This document shows positions 54,903 to 63,928 of a stretch of 64,000 nucleotides of DNA, one piece after another. Both the position numbers and the translations under genes were made by a program. Under the pieces are notes generated by a model. The model did not search any database. It saw only the letters and a list, made by a program, of their open reading frames with translations, and had not been told where the DNA came from. How positions within the stretch are numbered: position 1 is the stretch's first letter; each line of letters begins with the position of its first letter. Source of the DNA: Paenibacillus solani (GTDB lineage Bacteria; Bacillota; Bacilli; Paenibacillales; Paenibacillaceae); NCBI RefSeq assembly GCF_001277345.1, contig NZ_LIUT01000001.1, positions 340,326-404,325 of the forward strand. The letters are read 5' to 3'.

Positions 54903-55894
54903 ATACAGCAAGACCTGTTAAGGAAAAGCCGGCGGCTAATTTCGCTTTTGATTTTCTGTATAAATATGGCACGTTGATGACGGTTCTTGTTCTTATAGCT
55001 GTATTTGGGAGTGTCGCCGACAACTTTTTGAATACAAGCAACATCATTAACATCCTCCGTTCGATCTCAATTGTGACCATTATTGCGGTTGGATTGACCG
55101 TATCGCTGGCTGTTGGCGGTTTTGATCTGTCTGTCGGTTCCACAGCCTCGTTGGCGAATGCGCTGGTCATTTCGATGTTCGTCTGGCATGGGCAAAATAT
55201 CGGCATCGGCATTGGCCTCACGCTCCTGTTCTGTCTGGCCGTTGGATTGATTAATGCCTTTCTGGTCATCAATTTCAAGATTGACGATATGCTGATGACT
55301 CTGGCCACGATGTTCATATTCCAGGGCGTTGCACTTACCTATACCCGCGGCGCCACCGTTTCCCAAAATATGATCATGCCCGGCGGGGACTTTGCCACAG
55401 GGAAAATTCCTGCCATGTTCGAGAAGATCGGACAAGTGCCGTGGATCATCGTCATCATGGTGCTGGTGGTCATCGTGGTCCATCTGTTCTTGACCTATAC
55501 GAAGCACGGTCGGTATATGTATATGATCGGAGGCAATCGTGAAGCTGCGGCGTTGTCCGGCATTCCGGTAAGCAGATATCGTTTGATTGCCTATTTGGTC
55601 TCCGCACTGTTTGCTGCCATCGGCGGAATTATTCTTGGGGCACGGGTGATGACTGCCGAAGTCAATGCCGGCGGGCCTTACCTCATGGATGCAGTGGCCG
55701 CGACGTTCATCGGATACTCCGTGTTCGGTGCCGGCAAGCCGAATGCACTGGGAACCTTCGTCGGCGCGGTGTTGATCGGTATTTTGCAAAATGGTCTGAT
55801 CATGCTGTCGGTGCCGTATTATGCGATGGATATCGTGAAGGGTTCTGTGCTGGCACTGGCGCTTGCTCTGACCTATTATAAGAAGAGACACTAA
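54899..55894 (+). CDS. Sugar ABC transporter permease (RbsC-like)
   Basis: A 331-aa membrane protein of the BPD_transp_2 family with about 8-10 TM segments. Family motifs: VGGFDLSVGSTASLANAL, VGLINAFLVINFKIDDMLMTLATMFIFQG, GRYMYMIGGNREAAALSGIPV (ATPase contact) and GGPYLMDAVAATFIGYSVFGAGKPNALGTFVGAVLIG. AGGAGGCGGG precedes ATG 54899, and the start overlaps the ATPase stop by 4 nt. It forms a homodimeric pore for the preceding binding protein. Confidence 0.93.
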   Translation: MNTARPVKEKPAANFAFDFLYKYGTLMTVLVLIAVFGSVADNFLNTSNIINILRSISIVTIIAVGLTVSLAVGGFDLSVGSTASLANALVISMFVWHGQNIGIGIGLTLLFCLAVGLINAFLVINFKIDDMLMTLATMFIFQGVALTYTRGATVSQNMIMPGGDFATGKIPAMFEKIGQVPWIIVIMVLVVIVVHLFLTYTKHGRYMYMIGGNREAAALSGIPVSRYRLIAYLVSALFAAIGGIILGARVMTAEVNAGGPYLMDAVAATFIGYSVFGAGKPNALGTFVGAVLIGILQNGLIMLSVPYYAMDIVKGSVLALALALTYYKKRH

Positions 55895-55950
55895 AGTATA
55901 CTTACGGTGGCTGTCTAGCAGTAGATTAGGAACTCAGCTACAATTCTATA

Positions 55951-55998
55951 AGGACTGTCCCTCCAGTGAGCATGCTGCTGGAGCGGATGGTCTTTTTT
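55951..55998 (+). terminator. Probable terminator of the ribose-type importer operon
   Basis: GGAC and CTCCAG (55952-55966) pair imperfectly with CTGGAG and GTC (about 55978-55992) around a 10-nt loop, followed by TTTTTT. Confidence 0.6.
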
Positions 55999-56145
55999 CA
56001 TACATAATTGAGGTTATCCTGTATAGCATTCCATGATTTGGATAATTAGTTGACGTACTCAACTTGGATTCATTATCCTTGTATAAGGCTAATCATTAAA
56101 TTAACTCACAATAAATTCCTCTTATAAAGAGAAAGGGGACTCATC

Positions 56146-56604
56146 ATGAAAAAAACAACCTTCATACAACCAGACCCCAAGGCCTGGCTGGACAAGTTTC
56201 ACTTTGAAATTCCGATCAAGATCAGGTATTGCGAAACAGACATGCTGGGCCATGTCAATAACGTGAGCTACTTTATGTATTTTGAACAGGGACGCATTGA
56301 ATATTTCGAGAATTTGGGATTAACGGAGGATTTGTTCAGCGATAAGCAGGTGTCGGTCGTTGCAGATCTGGAATGCCAGTATCTTGCACAATTGTATCTC
56401 AAGGATCCGCTTAGACTTCATGTTCGGGTGGCTGAGATCGGGCGTTCCTCCATGGACGTCCAGTATGCGATTGTGGTGGACGGCGCCTTAAAGGCTGCCG
56501 GACGCGGGACGATCGTATTGATCGATACGGCAACAGGCAAGAGCACGCGTATCCCGGATTCGGCCCGCGAACAAATTTCTTCTTTTGAAGGATGGGCGCA
56601 ATGA
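56146..56604 (+). CDS. Hotdog-fold acyl-CoA/acyl-ACP thioesterase (4HBT family)
   Basis: A 152-aa hotdog protein: IKIRYCETDMLGHVNNVSYFMYFEQGRIEYF (about 25-55), with the TDMLGHVNN catalytic Asp region of YbgC/FatA-like thioesterases, then a mixed beta-sheet ending GRGTIVLIDTATGKSTRIPD. It would hydrolyse acyl-CoA or acyl-ACP thioesters in the cytosol. GAGAAAGGGG precedes the ATG. It stands between the importer operon and a Gfo/Idh gene 44 nt downstream, with which it may be co-transcribed. Substrate chain unknown. Confidence 0.85.
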   Translation: MKKTTFIQPDPKAWLDKFHFEIPIKIRYCETDMLGHVNNVSYFMYFEQGRIEYFENLGLTEDLFSDKQVSVVADLECQYLAQLYLKDPLRLHVRVAEIGRSSMDVQYAIVVDGALKAAGRGTIVLIDTATGKSTRIPDSAREQISSFEGWAQ

Positions 56605-56647
56605 TTGTGGGCATATAAATCGAAAATGAGAAGGGAAGGGATTAGGG

Positions 56648-57646
56648 ATGAATATCCGTTTTGCCATTATCGGCACAAACTGGATTACCGAGCGGTTTCT
56701 TCAAGCCGCTCTGGAGACGGAAGAGTTTATTCTTGCTGCGGTATATTCCCGAACGGAGGACAAGGGTAAGGCCTTCGCGGCCAAGTATGCAGACCCGAAA
56801 GTGTACACGGACCTTGCGGCAATGCTGCAGGATGATGAGATTGACGCGGTATATATCGCGAGTCCCAATTCGTATCATGTAGACCAGGCGATACTATGCA
56901 TGAATCATGGAAAGCATGTCCTGTGCGAGAAGCCAATGGCCTCCAATGCAGCCGAGGTGTCTGCCATGATCAAAGCTGCAAAGAAGAACAATGTTCTGCT
57001 GATGGAAGCTATGAAGTCCACCTTGATGCCGAATTTCAAGACCGTCAGGGACAATCTGTACAAGCTCGGCCCGATCCGGCGCTATTTTGCTAGCTATTGC
57101 CAATATTCCTCCCGGTACGATTCTTTCAAGCAAGGAACGGTTCTCAATGCATTTAATCCTGAATACTCCAATGGCTCACTCATGGATCTGGGAATTTATT
57201 GCCTGTATCCGATGGTGACCCTCTTCGGTAAACCGGACGCTGTGAAGGCTTCGGGTTATATGTTATCCTCCGGTGTGGATGGCGAAGGCAGTCTCTTGTT
57301 GTCCTATCCCGAGATGGATGCGGTTATTATGCATTCCAAGATTAGCGATTCCTATGCGCCGACCGAAATCCAGGGCGAGAACGGCACAATGATCATTGAC
57401 AAGATCAATCAGCCCTATGATGTGAAGATCCGCTATCGTGACGGAACCATCGAGAATGTAACCCAGCTGCAGACACATGAATCGATGTATTATGAAGCAC
57501 AGGAATTTATCGATTTAATCCGCTGTGGCGAGCGGGAGAGCGCAGTCAATACATACGCCAATACGCTCACTACCGCTGAGATTATGGAGGAAGCCAGACG
57601 CCAGATCGGACTTGCCTTCCCGGCGGATTCCCGCACCGATATATGA
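56648..57646 (+). CDS. Gfo/Idh/MocA-family oxidoreductase
   Basis: A 332-aa NAD(P)-dependent dehydrogenase. Rossmann start IRFAIIGTNWITERFL (one glycine of GxGxxG replaced by GTNWIT). Active-site lysine in HVLCEKPMASN. Domain 2 has GSLMDLGIYCLYPMVTLFG. This D-L-G-I-Y-C-L variant is common in dihydrodiol/xylose dehydrogenase-like members. AAGGGAAGGG precedes the ATG at 56648. It is the last gene before the des locus. Probably a sugar or cyclitol dehydrogenase; specific substrate not recognisable. Confidence 0.86.
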   Translation: MNIRFAIIGTNWITERFLQAALETEEFILAAVYSRTEDKGKAFAAKYADPKVYTDLAAMLQDDEIDAVYIASPNSYHVDQAILCMNHGKHVLCEKPMASNAAEVSAMIKAAKKNNVLLMEAMKSTLMPNFKTVRDNLYKLGPIRRYFASYCQYSSRYDSFKQGTVLNAFNPEYSNGSLMDLGIYCLYPMVTLFGKPDAVKASGYMLSSGVDGEGSLLLSYPEMDAVIMHSKISDSYAPTEIQGENGTMIIDKINQPYDVKIRYRDGTIENVTQLQTHESMYYEAQEFIDLIRCGERESAVNTYANTLTTAEIMEEARRQIGLAFPADSRTDI

Positions 57647-57650
57647 TATT

Positions 57651-57708
57651 TGTCATACTCCCGAAATGACGTTTATGACTACGACACGCGTGACATTCTA
57701 TCTATAAT
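57651..57708 (+). promoter_or_regulatory. des promoter with candidate DesR-binding sites
   Basis: TATAAT (57703-57708) has no recognisable -35. Upstream are four TGTCAT/ATGAC elements (57651-57656, 57666-57671, 57675-57680, 57691-57696) in mixed orientation. The weak -35 plus tandem dyads fits activation by phosphorylated DesR on cold shift, as known for B. subtilis des. Confidence 0.55.
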
Positions 57709-57772
57709 TAAGTTAGACAAGTGCGTGATACATGTATAACGTCCTTGCGCCATTTCGAGGAGGAAGACAACT

Positions 57773-58852
57773 ATGGCTAAACCCGATAACAAACTATCCA
57801 GCTTGAAAAAGAACGTTGCCCCTTATGAAGAAATTGACACAAAGGCGAGTATAGGTCAGCTTTTCAATACACTGGTTCCCTTGATATTGCTATGGTATGC
57901 AGCCTATTTAAGCCTGTCCGTATCGTACTGGCTTACCATTCCCATAGCGGTTATTGCATCGGGGTTTGTTGTCCGGACGTTTATCATATTCCATGACTGC
58001 TGTCACGGATCTTTCTTCAAAAGCCGCAAGGCGAACAAAATTCTCGGCACGATTACTGGCGTAATTACTTTGTGTCCTTACGAACAATGGAAGAACACGC
58101 ACGCGATTCATCACGCGACGAGCAGCAACCTCGATAAGCGGGGAATCGGCGATATGTGGGTATTGACCGTTGAAGAGTATGGGGCGGCTTCTTTTTGGCA
58201 GCGTCTATACTACCGGGTTTACCGTAATCCGATTGTGATGTTTGGACTGGGTCCTATTGCTATTTTTCTGATAACCTACCGTTTTAACCGTAAAGGTGCG
58301 AGACGCAAGGAGAAGATCAGTAACTATATAACGAATATTTCGATTGTTGCGCTGTATGCATTGCTGTGCTGGGCGATTGGATGGCAGGCATTCCTGCTCG
58401 TTCAAGCTCCTATATTCATGGTATCGGGGATGCTGGGCATTTGGTTGTTCTACGTTCAACATCAATTCGAAGAAACGTATTACGAGCATGATGAAGAGTG
58501 GAGCTATATCAATGCAGCCGTAGAAGGCAGCTCTTATTATAAGCTTCCGAAGGTCCTGCAATGGATCACGGGCAACATTGGCTTCCACCACGTTCATCAT
58601 CTTAGCCCGAAGGTTCCTAATTATAATCTGGAGAAGGCGCATGAAGCCGCTCCTCCGCTGCAAAAGGCAACAACGATTACGTTAAAGACAAGTTTGAAAT
58701 CCATTCGCTTCCGCTTATGGGATGAAGAGAAGAAGGTATTCGTCACGTTTAAAGATGCACGTCAATCGCTTCGTAGACCACAGGAAACGGTGGTCATGGC
58801 AAAAGCCGAGAAAAAAATGGCGGGCCCACGTCCGCGCGTACAAGGTGAATAA
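57773..58852 (+). CDS. des: Membrane phospholipid fatty-acid desaturase
   Basis: A 359-aa integral membrane di-iron desaturase (B. subtilis Des is 352 aa). It introduces a cis double bond into membrane acyl chains on cooling. Three histidine boxes are visible: HDCCHGS (about residue 74), HAIHH (about 111) and HHVHH (about 282). TM pairs lie between them (LFNTLVPLILLWYAAYLSLS; IVALYALLCWAIGWQAFLLV). A GGAGGAAG site precedes the ATG. It is directly followed by its regulators desK and desR, the same order as in B. subtilis. Confidence 0.95.
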   Translation: MAKPDNKLSSLKKNVAPYEEIDTKASIGQLFNTLVPLILLWYAAYLSLSVSYWLTIPIAVIASGFVVRTFIIFHDCCHGSFFKSRKANKILGTITGVITLCPYEQWKNTHAIHHATSSNLDKRGIGDMWVLTVEEYGAASFWQRLYYRVYRNPIVMFGLGPIAIFLITYRFNRKGARRKEKISNYITNISIVALYALLCWAIGWQAFLLVQAPIFMVSGMLGIWLFYVQHQFEETYYEHDEEWSYINAAVEGSSYYKLPKVLQWITGNIGFHHVHHLSPKVPNYNLEKAHEAAPPLQKATTITLKTSLKSIRFRLWDEEKKVFVTFKDARQSLRRPQETVVMAKAEKKMAGPRPRVQGE

Positions 58853-58972
58853 ATCAAGTTAATGGCAGCGGTCAGGGTATAACAGGACAGGGTATAATAG
58901 GAATAGAAAGCAAGCACGCGTTCGTTTCCGTTAGGTGAAAGCAAAGCTTGAATGGACAGAGGGTGGGGCTCC

Positions 58973-60106
58973 ATGCAGAAATGGTATCAGATCTTTCATA
59001 AAAGTACGGGGTTAAGCCCTTATGTATGGGTCGTTTTCTATATCCTACCGTTCTATTTCATCTTTCGGTCCACCTCGACCTATCAGGTCATTTTCGGAAC
59101 TCTGATGATTGTAATGTTTTTTGCTTTCTATGTACTTTCATTTCTGGCCAAAGGCTGGCTCGTCTACTTCTGGACGAGTCTGCAAATTCTGATATCGATT
59201 ACGATGTCCTTGGTATTCGGGTATATCTATTTCTCGTTGTTCCTCGCATTTTTCATCGGGAACATCAAGAATAAGGCCGGTTTTATCACGCTGTATTCGA
59301 TCCATCTTGTTACGACCATCATAACGGTCAATTATGGATTGTTAACGCGGAATCCGTTCTTCATCACACAGCTGCCATTTATGCTTGTCAGTGTTGTCGG
59401 GGTGATTCTGCTGCCCGTGACGAACTATAACCGGAATAAGAATGATCAGCTGCAGGGTCAGCTGGAGGATGCCAACAAACGGATTTCGGAACTGGTGAAG
59501 CTGGAGGAACGTCAGCGGATAGCCCGCGATTTGCATGATACGCTCGGACAGAAACTGTCTCTTATTGGCCTCAAAAGTGATTTGGCCGGTAAATTGATGA
59601 CGCAAGATACGGAAAGAGCCCAGGCCGAGATCAACGATGTGCGCCAGACGGCCAGAACAGCACTCCAGGAAGTGCGCGAGATGGTGACGCGAATGCGGGG
59701 AACCCGGCTTACGGATGAAATTTTCCGTATTCAGCAAATTCTAAAGGCTGCACAGATTGAATTAACCTTTGAGGGTACGTTGGAGCCGGAAAATCTGTCG
59801 TTAATGAATGAAAATGTGATCAGCATGTGCCTGAAAGAGGCCGTGAATAACATAGTGAAACATAGCAATGCCACGGCTTGCTCTATTGTGATCGAATCCA
59901 CGGAAACGGATCTCGTTGCGAGGGTGAAGGACAATGGAACAGGGTTCGTGATTGATGCGAGAAATCGCGGAAATGGACTGCGGGGGATGAGAGAACGGCT
60001 TGAATTCGTAAACGGAAGCATGGAGCTCACTTCCGGCAAGGGGACTACGCTGGTCCTACGTGTACCTAATGTGCTTAGAATGCAGGATAAGGAGGCGGGA
60101 ATATGA
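58973..60106 (+). CDS. desK: DesK thermosensor histidine kinase
   Basis: A 377-aa membrane kinase with about five N-terminal TM segments (YVWVVFYILPFYFIFRSTSTY onwards) that sense membrane thickness. A coiled-coil linker (QLEDANKRISELVKLEERQ) leads to the HisKA_3 motif IARDLHDTLGQKLSLIGLKSDLA, with phospho-acceptor His188, the same number as in B. subtilis DesK. The HATPase has SMCLKEAVNNIVKHSNA, DNGTGF and GNGLRGMRERLEFVNGS. ATG 58973 follows GAGGGTGGGG; ATG 58952 would add 7 residues. It overlaps desR by ATGA. Confidence 0.95.
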   Translation: MQKWYQIFHKSTGLSPYVWVVFYILPFYFIFRSTSTYQVIFGTLMIVMFFAFYVLSFLAKGWLVYFWTSLQILISITMSLVFGYIYFSLFLAFFIGNIKNKAGFITLYSIHLVTTIITVNYGLLTRNPFFITQLPFMLVSVVGVILLPVTNYNRNKNDQLQGQLEDANKRISELVKLEERQRIARDLHDTLGQKLSLIGLKSDLAGKLMTQDTERAQAEINDVRQTARTALQEVREMVTRMRGTRLTDEIFRIQQILKAAQIELTFEGTLEPENLSLMNENVISMCLKEAVNNIVKHSNATACSIVIESTETDLVARVKDNGTGFVIDARNRGNGLRGMRERLEFVNGSMELTSGKGTTLVLRVPNVLRMQDKEAGI

Positions 60107-60705
60107 TCCGAATTGTCATTGCTGAAGATCAGCGTTTGCTGCTTGGAGCCCTGGCCTCTCTGCTTGATCTGGAAGAAGATATGAAGGTGGTCGGGACGGC
60201 AGGTAATGGGAAGGATGCCGTACAGCTTGTCAAACTTCATAAACCGGATATCTGTATCATGGATATTGAGATGCCGATGATGAACGGACTTGAGGCTGCC
60301 GAAGAGTTAAAGGGCTATGCCTGCAAGGTAATGATTTTGACGACCTTTGCCCGGCCGGGGTATTTCGAGCGTGCCGTGAAGGCCGGCGCCAACGCCTACC
60401 TGCTGAAGGACAGCCCTAGCGAGGAACTTGCTGCATCCATTCGAAGCATTATGGCAGGCAGGCGAATATACGCCTCGGAGCTTGTAGATGAAGCGTATTC
60501 CCGTGAAGAGAATCCGCTGACGGAGCGGGAAAAGGAAGTGCTGGGCCTGATTGCGGACGGTAAGAATACAAAGGAAATTGCCAATCAGCTGTTTATTACA
60601 ACGGGTACCGTGCGGAATTATATTTCCGTTATTCTTGATAAGCTGGGGGTTAGCAACCGTATAGAAGCGATTACTCGCTTTAAGGAAAAAGGATGGTTTA
60701 AATAA
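60103..60705 (+). CDS. desR: DesR response regulator
   Basis: A 200-aa NarL-type regulator strikingly similar to B. subtilis DesR. The receiver has IAEDQ, phospho-acceptor Asp54 in CIMDIEMP, and TTFARPGYFERAVKAGANAYLLKDSPSEEL with the switch Thr and Lys. The C-terminal LuxR HTH is LTEREKEVLGLIADGKNTKEIANQLFITTGTVRNYIS, ending IEAITRFKEKGWFK. Phosphorylated DesR activates des. Coupled to desK by a 4-nt overlap and followed by a terminator. Confidence 0.96.
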   Translation: MIRIVIAEDQRLLLGALASLLDLEEDMKVVGTAGNGKDAVQLVKLHKPDICIMDIEMPMMNGLEAAEELKGYACKVMILTTFARPGYFERAVKAGANAYLLKDSPSEELAASIRSIMAGRRIYASELVDEAYSREENPLTEREKEVLGLIADGKNTKEIANQLFITTGTVRNYISVILDKLGVSNRIEAITRFKEKGWFK

Positions 60706-60727
60706 ATAAAACGCCAAATAAACAAGA

Positions 60728-60757
60728 AGCTCCATGGACACAGCCATGGGGCTTTTT
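60728..60757 (+). terminator. Terminator of des-desK-desR
   Basis: AGCTCCATGG (60728-60737) pairs with CCATGGGGCT (60744-60753, one G-U), 6-nt loop, followed by TTTTG. Confidence 0.85.
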
Positions 60758-61033
60758 GCTTGTGTAGTGAATCCAAAAAAACATGGTGGGGGAGCTGAGC
60801 TTTGGAAGTGATGATGAGGCATGATGGATTTTTTTACCTGCCATTTGATGCGATGAAATGAATAATTATTCAAGTTTATATGTATATTTATTCATAATTC
60901 TATGCATGTTAATGAATTTGGATAGTATTTAAAGCTTTTGGAAATCATGAAAATACTATTAAATTTAAGGCTTGGGAGAATGTAGCCCGATCTGGCTTAT
61001 ATGGGTTATTTGATAAAAAAGAATGCAGTCTTT

Positions 61034-61062
61034 TTGAAAAAGTATGCATTTTTATGTATAAT
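61034..61062 (+). promoter_or_regulatory. Sigma-A promoter of khtU-khtT
   Basis: TTGAAA (61034-61039), 17 bp, TATAAT (61057-61062), 43 bp before the khtU ATG. The AT-rich 60758-61033 stretch holds no gene and no recognisable riboswitch. Confidence 0.75.
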
Positions 61063-61105
61063 ATAAATGATGGCCAGAAGTCAAAATTTGAGGAGGAGGT
61101 CTTAA

Positions 61106-62347
61106 ATGGACCATATGATGTTTGAGGTTGGAACAGCTCTGATTCTGGTTGCAATAGCCTCCATTATTGCAGGAAAGCTCAAGTTCTCGATTATACCGTT
61201 CTTGATTGTTCTCGGGATGCTTGTAGGTCCACATGCACCAACAATAGGCATTCTAGACTTCAAGTTTATTGAGAGTCAGGGAATTATTGATTTTTTGGGA
61301 CAGATCGGGATACTATTCCTGCTCTTTTACCTTGGTCTTGAATTCTCCGTTCAAAAATTAATCAAGTCCGGACGCAACATTGTGGTAGGCGGAACCATAT
61401 ATGTCATATTGAACTTTGTGCTGGGCTTGGCCTACGGATTTGTGATCAACATGCCGCTGTATGAGACACTGATCATTGCAGGGATGCTGTCTGTTTCCTC
61501 AACAGCAATCGTTGCGAAGGTGCTGGTCGATCTGCGGCGTACCGGTAATTCGGAGACTGAGCTTATTCTTGGCATGATTTTGTTCGATGATATTTTCCTT
61601 GCTGTATTCTTATCGATCATGTCGGGACTGTTGTTAGGCGGAGCCACGTCGGTAGGGGCAACGATTATCTCAGTATGTATATCCATAGGCTATATGCTGC
61701 TGTTTTTTGTTATCGCGAGAAAGGGTCCGCCTTTACTGAATAAATTGCTGAATATTACATCCAGCGAAATTTTTATTATCGTGGTCTTTTCATCCATGTT
61801 CTTTATCGCCGGTTTTTCGGAGACGCTGCACGTCGCTCAAGCCATCGGTGCGCTGCTGTTCGGACTGGCATTATCCGAGACGGAACATAGCAAACGCATT
61901 GAGCAGCTGGTCATTCCTTTCCGTGATTTTTTTGGAGCCATATTCTTCTTCAGTTTCGGTCTTGGCATTGATCCGACCACGCTGGGAGATGCATTATGGC
62001 TTGCGCTCGGTGCAGTAGTCCTGACCATTATCGGAAACCTTATTGCTGGTATGATAGCGGGACGGAAGGCTGGCCTGTCGCATAAATCCTCGCTGAATAT
62101 CGGATTGACCATTATGGCGCGCGGGGAGTTCACGATTATTGTAGCCAATGTGGGACTCGCTGGCGGACTATCCGTCATGCTGAAGCCATTCTCGGCACTG
62201 TATGTTCTCATTCTTGCCATTCTCGGTCCTCTGCTAGCCAAGGAATCGAAACGCATATACCGCGGAGCGAATAAGATATTCAAGTGGAGTGATCCTGTGG
62301 AGAAAGTGAAGAAAAGGAAAGAAAAGCAGGAGAACGGAGAAGGATGA
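61106..62347 (+). CDS. khtU: Monovalent cation:proton antiporter, CPA2 family (KhtU-like)
   Basis: A 413-aa integral membrane antiporter with about 12-13 TM segments and no C-terminal nucleotide-binding domain. The CPA2 core is seen in FLGQIGILFLLFYLGLEFSVQKL, SVSSTAIVAKVLVDLRR with the unwound-helix region, GMILFDDIFLAVFLS with the ion-binding acidic pair, and IMARGEFTIIVANVGLAGG. It matches the B. subtilis KhtU (YhaU) K+/H+ antiporter class. GAGGAGG precedes the ATG. It would export K+ in exchange for protons under alkaline or electrophile stress, regulated by the partner encoded 66 nt downstream. Confidence 0.9.
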   Translation: MDHMMFEVGTALILVAIASIIAGKLKFSIIPFLIVLGMLVGPHAPTIGILDFKFIESQGIIDFLGQIGILFLLFYLGLEFSVQKLIKSGRNIVVGGTIYVILNFVLGLAYGFVINMPLYETLIIAGMLSVSSTAIVAKVLVDLRRTGNSETELILGMILFDDIFLAVFLSIMSGLLLGGATSVGATIISVCISIGYMLLFFVIARKGPPLLNKLLNITSSEIFIIVVFSSMFFIAGFSETLHVAQAIGALLFGLALSETEHSKRIEQLVIPFRDFFGAIFFFSFGLGIDPTTLGDALWLALGAVVLTIIGNLIAGMIAGRKAGLSHKSSLNIGLTIMARGEFTIIVANVGLAGGLSVMLKPFSALYVLILAILGPLLAKESKRIYRGANKIFKWSDPVEKVKKRKEKQENGEG

Positions 62348-62413
62348 TTTACTTTCTTCCAACTAATCTATATAATCTAGAGATTGAATGAAGCCAGAAC
62401 GGAGGATTTGCAT

Positions 62414-62902
62414 ATGAGTATTATTCGTGAATCTGATCTGCCGGGTATCGGTAAAAAATTCCTTATTCAAGCAAGATCAGGGGATAAGCTTGTTATTGTT
62501 ATTCATGATGACGGCCGTCGCGAGCTGTACCATTTTGAAGATGATGATCCTGAGGAGACCATCTCCCAGATAACATTAGAGGATGATGAGGCTAGACAGA
62601 TTGCCGGCATTATCGGTGGTATGACCTATAAACCAAAAGCGCTGGAGACGATCGAAGTTGCACTCGATGATCTCATTATCGAATGGGCACGCATCGAGCC
62701 GCATTATCAATGTGTGGGTAAGTCCATTGCAGGGCTAGGAGTTCGCCAAAGAACGGGTGTTAATGTACTAGCGATCGTGAATCGCAATGAGCAGAAAATC
62801 AATCCGGGCCCGGATGACGTCCTGACGGCGGGATCGACGCTGGTACTTGCAGGCGAGCGCAAGCAGATTAAGCAGTTAAAGGAACTGCTGATCAACGGGT
62901 AA
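62414..62902 (+). CDS. khtT: KhtT-like regulatory subunit of the K+/H+ antiporter (TrkA-C domain)
   Basis: A 162-aa cytosolic protein: [41 protein letters not shown] at the N-terminus and [20 protein letters not shown] in the middle (given in parts; residues 1-80). A TrkA-C/RCK_C domain follows ([25 protein letters not shown] to [15 protein letters not shown]). This is the KhtT (YhaT) layout, whose RCK_C domain can bind c-di-AMP. ATG 62414 follows GGAGG; an in-frame ATG 62384 is less likely. It probably gates KhtU. No KhtS homologue was seen. Confidence 0.92.
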   Translation: MSIIRESDLPGIGKKFLIQARSGDKLVIVIHDDGRRELYHFEDDDPEETISQITLEDDEARQIAGIIGGMTYKPKALETIEVALDDLIIEWARIEPHYQCVGKSIAGLGVRQRTGVNVLAIVNRNEQKINPGPDDVLTAGSTLVLAGERKQIKQLKELLING

Positions 62903-62946
62903 TCGGAGTAAGATTACCTTCCTGAACGAATCATATCGAATATTAA

Positions 62947-62984
62947 AAGTGAGTTCCAGACTTCATATGGGGCTTGCTTTTTTT
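62947..62984 (+). terminator. Probable terminator of khtU-khtT
   Basis: AAGTGAGTTCC (62947-62957) pairs with GGGGCTTGCTT (62969-62979) using several G-U pairs, then a T7 run. Confidence 0.55.
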
Positions 62985-63069
62985 ATATCCTTACAAAGGC
63001 ATGTTATCTTGTTTCGGTGGGACAATATGCTTGAAATTTGAATTTCTCTGCGGAATGATCTATCGTTAA

Positions 63070-63858
<789 letters not shown>

Positions 63859-63885
63859 CATACTTAAGGTTTCGTTTCATTTAAA

Positions 63886-63922
63886 AAAGAGCGCCAAGGG
63901 CATTGTCCCTTGTGCGCTCTTT
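63886..63922 (+). terminator. Terminator of the SDR gene
   Basis: AAAGAGCGCcAAGGG (63886-63900) pairs with CCCTTgtGCGCTCTTT (63907-63922), 6-nt loop and a small internal bulge. The group II intron sequence begins about 7 nt later. Confidence 0.8.
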
Positions 63923-63928
63923 GTGTTG

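Noticed and set aside
60758..61033. c-di-AMP (ydaO-type) or other riboswitch upstream of khtU
   Set aside because: Conserved riboswitch core motifs were not found, and the mapped promoter leaves only ~35 nt of leader.
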